Positions 1-4,736 of a stretch of DNA of 7,355 bases are shown piece after piece. Position 1 is the first letter of the stretch. Every line of letters begins with the position of its first letter. The notes beneath the pieces are model-generated. The model saw nothing but the letters and a program-made list of their open reading frames with translations, ran no database searches and was not told where the DNA came from. Origin of the DNA: WHTI01 sp046715095 (GTDB lineage Bacteria; Actinomycetota; CADDZG01; WHSQ01); assembly GCA_046715095.1 (NCBI GenBank), contig JBKJZQ010000014.1:1-7355 (forward strand), written 5' to 3'. The position numbers and the translations under genes were made by a program.

Positions 1-153
1 GGTTGGGACCCCCCGTTCCGCGATGGAGTGCTCGAGCGCGCCGGGCGGAACGGGTTGATCGTCCTCGAAGATGGATCGTTGCGGCTGACGCCCGCCGGCC
101 GCGAGCATGCAAGCGAGGCGCTCGCTCCCAGCGCGGCCACCGGACGCTCCTAG
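1..153 (+). CDS. C-terminal end of an unidentified protein with a winged-helix-like tail (5' end outside window)
   Basis: The plus-strand frame starting at base 1 is open for 50 codons and stops at TAG 151-153. The tail contains NGLIVLEDGSLRLTPAGRE, which looks like the last recognition helix, beta-wing and following helix of a winged-helix domain. This pattern closes several families. HemW-type radical SAM proteins end in a similar 'dg.lrLTp.Gr' wing. Metal-dependent repressors and some ABC-3 metal permeases also carry such a domain. I cannot choose between them from 50 residues, so I give no function. The stop overlaps the stop of the opposing HerA-like gene inside CTAG (150-153), so the two genes converge with no spacer. 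No terminator hairpin with a T-run is visible at the junction. The other forward frame crossing this stretch (3-260) lacks recognisable motifs and runs antisense into herA, so I consider it spurious. Confidence 0.6.
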   Translation, partial: GWDPPFRDGVLERAGRNGLIVLEDGSLRLTPAGREHASEALAPSAATGRS

Positions 154-1892
154 ATCCCCTCGAAGGGATCTCCTTCCTCCCGTACTTCCTCGGGCCGCGT
201 GGCCCACGGCGGATAGGGGAACGTCAGCACGGTCGGGGCCGGGATCGCCGGCTGCGATAGCACCATCGTCCCGGGCTTGAACAACCGTGCCCGCGCCCGG
301 GTCGAGGGAAGCATCCAGCCGTATTCGGAACGTTCGGCTTCAGCGGAGTCGAGGCGGCCGGAGACGCGCAGCGCGGCATTGCTCAGCAACTCGGGATGGA
401 TGCGCGAGGCGGTCTGCTGCGCCCCGATCAAGAGGACCCCGAGCGACCGTCCGCGCTGCGCGATGTCGATCAACGTGTCGCGGATCGGAGACCAGCCCTC
501 GCGCGGTGCGTACTTGTTGAGCTCGTCGAGGACGATGACCGTGAGCGGGAAACGGCCCTTGCCCTCCTTCTCGTCGTGGACCTCTTTGATCAGGGCACCG
601 ACGACGAAGCGCTGGGCGGCCTCGTGGAGATCGTGGATGTCGACCACGGTCACGGCCTCGCGCGATCGATCGATCCGGCGACTCTCCCCCGCCCGGATCA
701 GTTGCCCGACCCGCCCGACGCTCGCGTACAACCGGCGCATGAAGGCGCTGGCGGTCCCGCCGGCGATCCGGCCGGTCCACTGCATGTTCGGTTCCTCGCC
801 GGATTCCGGCTCGAGGAACTCGCCGATCGCCTCGACCAGGTCCGAGAGGTTCCGGATCACAAGATCGCCCTCGCGCGCTACCACCGGCTCACCGTCGTCC
901 TCGAGCATCGCCGGATCGCGCAGCACGACCGCGCCTGCCTCGCCCGCGACGTCTCGCGACCACCGTTCGAGCTGGCGCGTGACCCGCTCGGCCACGAACG
1001 TCAGCTGCTGACGGGAATCGGTCACGTCCGAGAACAGAAACCCGAGGAGCTGAGCGTCGATGAACTCGCGCGGCGTCCACCGGAACGCCTCGACCCCATC
1101 GAGCCGCGCGCTCGACTGCGGAATGCCCTCCGAGCCCTTCTTGACCCTCGACGGCGCCCAGAACGACACCGATGGGAACGGCTTCGGCTCCATCCCGAGC
1201 TTCGCCCACTTGGCGGCGTGGTCTTCGGAGAACCGCAGGTTCGGTTTGTCGAGGAACATCAGGTCCTCGCCCTTCACGTTGAAGATCAACGTGCGCAGGT
1301 TCTTGGCCGACTTGCCGAGGATCTCGGGGTGCGACGTCAGACACCTGAGGAAGAACAGGGCGTACGACGTCTTGGTCGCGACGCCGGACACGCCGGAGAT
1401 ACTCATGTGAGCGCCCTTCGTCCCGTCAAAGAAGTCGACATCCGCCCACACCGGCTCATCGTCGCGCGTGAGCCCGACCGGAAGCGCCCTGGCCCCCGCC
1501 GAGTCGCCCATCTCATCGACGTACAGGGCGCGCTCGCGCTCGTCACCGGTCGCCCGGTAGACGGGTTGGCCCGAATCCGGTGCGATCCACATCTCGGGCA
1601 TCACCCTGATCACCTGGACGGCCGCGGTGCGGGACTTCTCGGCCGGGAGCGTGCCTTCGACCGCAACCCGGAAGGTGTCCGACTCGAACGACGTACCTTC
1701 GTACTTCGCCGCGGTCTCGACGACGATCCCGTAGGTAGTGACCTCGCCGATCTTGGGCACGAGCGTCCGCACCACGACGAGGTCGTCGAGCTGCAGGTAG
1801 TCGTCTTCGTGCAGCACAACCCGGAACTCCTGCGTGCTCGTCGCTTCGGATCCGAGGACCAGACCGACGGGCCCGGCCAATTCGTCAGGCAA
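150..1892 (-). CDS. herA: HerA-like hexameric DNA-translocating ATPase (HAS-barrel + DUF87/FtsK-HerA ATPase), partner of NurA
   Basis: This 580-residue protein resembles the HerA/FtsK-superfamily translocases, which form hexameric rings that pump DNA and drive the NurA nuclease in end resection. Residues about 5-105 look like the HAS-barrel (GLVLGSEATS, LQLDDLVVVRT). The ATPase core follows: PVGL near 138, a P-loop GVSGVATKTS at 167-176 with K174/T175, Walker B VIVLDELNKYAP with D456/E457, then QRGRSLG (479-485), the sensor-like stretch LLIGAQQTAS (487-496) and candidate arginine fingers in LRVSGR (R509, R513). Length is slightly above typical HerA (about 500-570). The P-loop is atypical: one residue longer than GxxxxGK and without the glycine before the lysine. 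I chose the TTG start at 1890-1892 because GGAGGTGA lies just upstream at good spacing; a GTG five codons earlier has no clear ribosome site. It overlaps the end of nurA by 8 nt, indicating translational coupling. Family assignment is strong; the in vivo role (repair or phage defence) is inference. Confidence 0.88.
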   Translation of the reverse strand: MPDELAGPVGLVLGSEATSTQEFRVVLHEDDYLQLDDLVVVRTLVPKIGEVTTYGIVVETAAKYEGTSFESDTFRVAVEGTLPAEKSRTAAVQVIRVMPEMWIAPDSGQPVYRATGDERERALYVDEMGDSAGARALPVGLTRDDEPVWADVDFFDGTKGAHMSISGVSGVATKTSYALFFLRCLTSHPEILGKSAKNLRTLIFNVKGEDLMFLDKPNLRFSEDHAAKWAKLGMEPKPFPSVSFWAPSRVKKGSEGIPQSSARLDGVEAFRWTPREFIDAQLLGFLFSDVTDSRQQLTFVAERVTRQLERWSRDVAGEAGAVVLRDPAMLEDDGEPVVAREGDLVIRNLSDLVEAIGEFLEPESGEEPNMQWTGRIAGGTASAFMRRLYASVGRVGQLIRAGESRRIDRSREAVTVVDIHDLHEAAQRFVVGALIKEVHDEKEGKGRFPLTVIVLDELNKYAPREGWSPIRDTLIDIAQRGRSLGVLLIGAQQTASRIHPELLSNAALRVSGRLDSAEAERSEYGWMLPSTRARARLFKPGTMVLSQPAIPAPTVLTFPYPPWATRPEEVREEGDPFEGI

Positions 1893-2892
1893 CCCGCTCA
1901 CCTCCACCCGTTCCGCTCAGCCTGAGGGCCGCACCCCTGATCTTGCGATAGGCGAGCTCGCGGTCTCCGAGCAGATGACGCAGGTGTTTCTCGAGCCCGG
2001 CGATCGGAACGAGGTTCTGCGGAGCGCGCGCATCCCAATGGGGCAACGACGCGAAGCGTGGCAGCAGGCAGCTCGATGCGTTCGCCAGGGTGGTCACCGT
2101 CCCCACCGAGTGTGCCGCGGGCACCTCACACCGGACGATCCCGTGCCATCCGTGCATGTCGTCGTCGCGCTCGCACAACCTGAGGTACCAGGAGTAGCGC
2201 GGACGCTGCGGGCCCCCGAAGAAGAAGAACGGGGTGCGCTCCCCACATTCGAGCTCGGTCACGAGCGCGTTCTCCGACTCATCGAGGTAGGTGGCGTTGT
2301 GGGATTTGATCATCCCGATCACCGCGGTCGCACCGGGGTTCATCTTGGCGAGCGGGCCGTCGACGACCACTAGCCGGCCGGAACCGGCGGACGCTGCCAT
2401 CTCGATCGCGAGCACGGCTTCGGAGTCGCGCATCAGGCCGTGAACCTTGTGATCGAGATCGTCGGGGGCGAAGCCCGCGACCGGCAGGCCCCGGTACTCG
2501 AGCCCGGGCCCACCCGCCAACTCGATGTCTCCTCCGCCGCCGAGCGCGATCACGCGCGTCACCTTCGCGGCGGCGATCCGGGCGGCTCTGACCGGAACAC
2601 CGTTGCCGGCCCCGATGTCGCAGGAGACCGCGCCCACGCCGATCGATGCCGCGACACCCGCAGCGGCCCGATCCGATCCATCGGGGGTCACGAACAACCG
2701 GGCATCGGTCCGCCGCACGCCGTCGACGAACAGGACCTCATCCCACGTGAGGTCGCCCTGCACACCGCTCGGGAGCGCCTTCCAACCGGCCCCTTCGGCA
2801 GTCGTGTCGAGATCCGCCGGCCGCCCCTCGTCCCACGACACCTCCATCTCGGAGCCGTAGTTGGGCGTCCACGCCTGTACCGCGATCTTCAT
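1885..2892 (-). CDS. nurA: NurA-family 5'-3' nuclease, partner of the HerA-like ATPase
   Basis: This 335-residue protein (ATG start) resembles the NurA domain, an RNase H-like-fold nuclease that degrades DNA ends together with HerA. Visible landmarks: VLFVDGVRR with the first metal-binding Asp at about residue 57; a helix ending AIEMAA (Glu about 164) followed by GRLVVVDGPL with the second Asp-Gly at about 178; IGMIKSHN around 193-200; SWYLRL at about 234-239; IVRCEVP near 252-258; and a C-terminal DARAPQNLVPIAGLE segment matching the 'dpR.P..L' end of NurA. The family's C-terminal histidine appears to be replaced, since the helix reads GLEKHL. ATG-2892 is preferred over an in-frame TTG at 2901 because a TANNNT hexamer ends 7 nt before it, fitting leaderless translation; neither start has a ribosome site. 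It overlaps herA by 8 nt and follows ppa after 71 bp. The nuclease call is a family-level match; the partnership follows from gene order. Confidence 0.8.
   Translation of the reverse strand: MKIAVQAWTPNYGSEMEVSWDEGRPADLDTTAEGAGWKALPSGVQGDLTWDEVLFVDGVRRTDARLFVTPDGSDRAAAGVAASIGVGAVSCDIGAGNGVPVRAARIAAAKVTRVIALGGGGDIELAGGPGLEYRGLPVAGFAPDDLDHKVHGLMRDSEAVLAIEMAASAGSGRLVVVDGPLAKMNPGATAVIGMIKSHNATYLDESENALVTELECGERTPFFFFGGPQRPRYSWYLRLCERDDDMHGWHGIVRCEVPAAHSVGTVTTLANASSCLLPRFASLPHWDARAPQNLVPIAGLEKHLRHLLGDRELAYRKIRGAALRLSGTGGGERVA
1898..1905 (-). promoter_or_regulatory. Shine-Dalgarno of herA that decides its start
   Basis: On the minus strand GGAGGTGA (1905 to 1898) matches the anti-Shine-Dalgarno end of 16S rRNA over eight bases. 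It sits 5 nt before the TTG at 1890-1892, or 8 nt when measured from GGAGG. It lies within the last codons of nurA, so ribosomes finishing nurA at TGA 1887-1885 would be right on top of it. This favours TTG-1892 over GTG-1907 as the herA start, and implies coupled production of nuclease and motor. Confidence 0.6.
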
Positions 2893-2899
2893 AGGGGTC

Positions 2900-2905
2900 A
2901 ATGTA
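2900..2905 (-). promoter_or_regulatory. Putative -10 element (TACATT) for leaderless nurA-herA transcript
   Basis: The minus strand reads TACATT, then seven bases (GACCCCT), then the nurA ATG. A TANNNT -10 hexamer at this distance puts transcription start on the A of ATG, the arrangement of leaderless genes common in actinobacteria. No convincing TTGACA-like -35 lies 16-18 bp upstream, which is typical of such promoters but also weakens the call. The absence of a Shine-Dalgarno before nurA supports it. Confidence 0.4.
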
Positions 2906-2935
2906 CCGAGGGGGTGCGACGCAACCCGGGACTTC

Positions 2936-2964
2936 GGGGGCCGACTTTTCGCGCTCCGGCCCCC
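2936..2964 (-). terminator. GC-rich hairpin at the ppa stop codon, without a T-run
   Basis: An 8-bp perfect inverted repeat (plus strand GGGGGCCG at 2936-2943 and CGGCCCCC at 2957-2964) encloses a 13-nt loop. On the minus strand the stem starts with the last base of the ppa TAG, so the hairpin forms immediately after translation ends. No U-tract follows, so it may be an imperfect intrinsic terminator, a transcript-end stabiliser or an RNase barrier between ppa and nurA. Confidence 0.4.
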
Positions 2965-3470
2965 TAATGGGTCTCGGACAGAGGGAAGCGTTCCCTAGCG
3001 GCGTCGATCTCCTTCCAGGCGACCTCCCGGCCGTCGAAGCCCAGCACCGCGGTCTTCTTCTTTTCGAGGATCTTGTAGACGTCGAAAAAGTGCTCGATCT
3101 CGGCGAGGAACATCTCCGGGACCTGGGTGATGTCGGTGATCTCGTTGCGGACGGGGTCGTTGGTCGGGATGCAGATGACCTTCGCGTCGGGCCCCTTCTC
3201 GTCTCTCATCCAGAACACCCCGATCGGACGGGACTCGACCCAGCATCCCGGAAAGGTTGGATCGTCGAGGAGGACCATCGCGTCGAGCGGGTCACCGTCC
3301 TCGCCGAGGGTCTCCGGGATGAACCCGTAGTCCGCCGGATACGACATCGCGGTGAGAAGCCGGCGATCGAGCCGGATCACCCCGGTCGCGTGATCGAGCT
3401 CGTACTTGTTGCGGCTCCCCTTGGGGATCTCGACGACCACATCGATGACGTCCCGCTCCCGATGTTCCAT
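2964..3470 (-). CDS. ppa: Family I soluble inorganic pyrophosphatase
   Basis: This cytoplasmic enzyme hydrolyses pyrophosphate to two phosphates using Mg2+, pulling biosynthetic reactions such as nucleotide and aminoacyl-tRNA synthesis forward. At 168 residues it has the normal bacterial family I length. The whole active site is visible: E14 in VEIPKGSRNKYE, K22, R36 (LDRRL), Y44/Y48 in YPADYGF, the signature DGDPLDA with D58, D60 and D63, then D90, D95 and K97 in DEKGPDAK, and Y132-K133 (DVYK). These correspond to E. coli E20, K29, R43, D65/D67/D70, D97/D102/K104 and Y141-K142. The ATG directly follows the TAG of the upstream aminotransferase (TAGATG, no gap), so ppa is very likely co-transcribed and translationally coupled with it. 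A purine-rich GAAGGAAG inside the end of that gene may serve as a distant ribosome site. Identification is secure. Confidence 0.97.
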   Translation of the reverse strand: MEHRERDVIDVVVEIPKGSRNKYELDHATGVIRLDRRLLTAMSYPADYGFIPETLGEDGDPLDAMVLLDDPTFPGCWVESRPIGVFWMRDEKGPDAKVICIPTNDPVRNEITDITQVPEMFLAEIEHFFDVYKILEKKKTAVLGFDGREVAWKEIDAARERFPLSETH

Positions 3471-4574
3471 CTAGGCCGACAGGGCTTCCTTCACTCCTGC
3501 GATCACCCGGTCGACCATCGCTTCGGTGGCGGTGCGTCCCATGATCCCAACGCGGATCGCCTTGCCCATCGTGAAGTCCAGTCCACCGGAGATCATGATC
3601 CCCTGCTCGAGGAGGTGCTTCTGGATGCTTGCCGGGTCGTCGGCCCACAGCGCGACGACGAGGTTGGATTCGTACCCGGCCTGAGGGATCGGATCGAGGC
3701 CCAGCGCCATGAGGCCTTCCCGGCACCGCGTGGCCAGCAGATGGCGGCGGTCGATCCATGCCTCGAGGCCGGCCTCGAGGATCCGGCCGAGCGATGATGC
3801 CAGCGCGAGCGTCAGGTTCGAGGGCATCGTCACCGGATGCGGGTGCCAGTGCCCCCAGTCGTCGCGGTACTGATCCCAGACTTTGAGGTCGAGATAGAAC
3901 GCCTCGGGCCGAGACTCGCGGGCGTCGAGCCGGGCACGCCCTCCGGGGCCGAGGGCGAGGATCCCTAACCCGGGCGGCGCCTCGAGGCCCTTCTGGGTTC
4001 CCGTAACGACCGCATCGATCCCCCACTCATCGAGACGGAGGTGCTCGCCCCCGACCGAAGCGATCCCGTCGACGACGTAGACGGCTCCGGCGTCACTGGC
4101 GGCTCCTGCGATCTCCTCGAGCGGATGCCTCACCCCGGTGGAGGTCTCGACGTGGACCGTGAGCACGCCGTCCGCCTTCTGCGCGGCTTCGAAGATCCTC
4201 CTCGGGTCGATCGGTGCGCCGGGCTCGACCTCGACCTCGATCACTTCCAGCCTATGGGCGTGGGCTATCTGCTTGAGCCTCGTTCCGAAGAAACCCGTCT
4301 GCGCGACGACCACCCGCTGACCCGCCTCGAAGAGGTTGCCGACCGCGGCATCGAGGCACGCGGTCGCGGACCCCGGGATCAGGTAGGGCAGATCCTTGCA
4401 CCCCAGGATGCGTGCGAGTTGGTCGATCGTCTGCTCGTGGAGCTTGGTCCAGAAGTCCCCGTAGTGGGCGATGACCTGCCGCCCCATGATCTCGAGATCT
4501 TCCTCGTGGAGTTCACCCGGCCCCGCGATCATCAGCTCGGGCATGTCCGGGAGCTTCCTCGGGTCGATCTCCAT
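3471..4574 (-). CDS. Class V PLP-dependent aminotransferase (alanine/serine-glyoxylate aminotransferase-like)
   Basis: This 367-residue protein matches the fold-type I, class V aminotransferases that move an amino group from alanine, serine or a related donor to glyoxylate or pyruvate. Landmarks: MIAGPGE (15-21) at the entry loop, PGSATACLDAA (67-77) for phosphate binding, HVETSTGVRHPL (141-152), VVDGIASVGG with D169 contacting the pyridine nitrogen, TGTQKGLEAPPG with the PLP lysine K195, and RVGIMG with R341 as likely carboxylate binder. The region around 241-253 reads HWHPHPVTMPSN instead of the more usual 'tPPv' loop, so the substrate may differ. Serine-pyruvate, alanine-glyoxylate and ureidoglycine-glyoxylate (PucG-like) transaminases cannot be separated by eye. 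The ATG has good ribosome sites upstream and is separated from the regulator by 151 bp. Its TAG abuts the ppa ATG, so it leads a two-gene unit. No purine or glycine catabolism genes are visible nearby. Confidence 0.9.
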   Translation of the reverse strand: MEIDPRKLPDMPELMIAGPGELHEEDLEIMGRQVIAHYGDFWTKLHEQTIDQLARILGCKDLPYLIPGSATACLDAAVGNLFEAGQRVVVAQTGFFGTRLKQIAHAHRLEVIEVEVEPGAPIDPRRIFEAAQKADGVLTVHVETSTGVRHPLEEIAGAASDAGAVYVVDGIASVGGEHLRLDEWGIDAVVTGTQKGLEAPPGLGILALGPGGRARLDARESRPEAFYLDLKVWDQYRDDWGHWHPHPVTMPSNLTLALASSLGRILEAGLEAWIDRRHLLATRCREGLMALGLDPIPQAGYESNLVVALWADDPASIQKHLLEQGIMISGGLDFTMGKAIRVGIMGRTATEAMVDRVIAGVKEALSA

Positions 4575-4578
4575 AGAA

Positions 4579-4590
4579 CTCCGTCTCCTT
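4579..4590 (-). promoter_or_regulatory. Ribosome binding region of the aminotransferase
   Basis: The minus strand reads AAGGAGACGGAG followed by TTCT and the ATG. AAGGAG is 10 nt and the second GGAG 4 nt from the start codon. Either can pair with 16S rRNA, and together they fix ATG-4574 as the start. Confidence 0.55.
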
Positions 4591-4642
4591 CTTTTGATCG
4601 CGCCTTAGCTCGCGCCATTGCGTACAAGGTGCGCCATCGATG

Positions 4643-4729
4643 CTACCGCCTGGCGACGCCGAACCCCTGGAAGCGGACGACCGCCTCTTCGGGGATCTCG
4701 CCCGCCGGCGCGTGAGGATCTCCTTTCAG
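4643..4729 (-). CDS. Possible 28-residue ORF with CTG start overlapping the regulator's TGA (CTGA)
   Basis: In the 151-bp gap between regulator and aminotransferase, a minus-strand frame runs from CTG 4729-4727 to TAG 4645-4643. It reads protein-like (ending PEEAVVRFQGFGVARR) with mostly G/C third positions. CTG overlaps the preceding TGA as CTGA, analogous to the common ATGA coupling, and AGGGGG lies 7 nt upstream. There is no ATG, GTG or TTG in the frame. I recognise no family; it may be a microprotein, a frameshifted tail of the previous gene or chance. Confidence 0.2.
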   Translation of the reverse strand: MKGDPHAPAGEIPEEAVVRFQGFGVARR

Positions 4730-4736
4730 GAGGTCG
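4716..4736. repeat. Short inverted repeat spanning the regulator's stop codon
   Basis: Plus-strand CTCCT (4720-4724) and AGGAG (4728-4732) pair around a 3-nt loop. Pairing extends outward to 4717-4735 with one wobble (plus strand) or one mismatch (minus strand). On the minus strand it overlaps TGA 4728-4726 and would bury an AAAGGAG Shine-Dalgarno-like run. There is no T-tract, so it is at best a weak terminator or a translation-responsive hairpin. Confidence 0.3.

Noticed and set aside
396..1925. Long plus-strand open frame of 509 codons opposite herA
   Set aside because: Its codons are the exact reverse complements of herA codons. With G or C at most third positions, antisense codons start with G or C and cannot be stops, so long open frames arise automatically. 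No protein motifs are visible, while the minus strand has clear HerA motifs.
1834..3797. Plus-strand open frames opposite nurA, ppa and the aminotransferase (1834-2373, 2440-2967, 2901-3797)
   Set aside because: All are mirror frames of strongly supported minus-strand genes and show no family motifs.
4591..4660. Promoter for the aminotransferase in the gap upstream
   Set aside because: TTGTAC and TAGCAT resemble -35 and -10 hexamers separately, but no pair has workable spacing relative to each other and the gene, so I did not annotate one.
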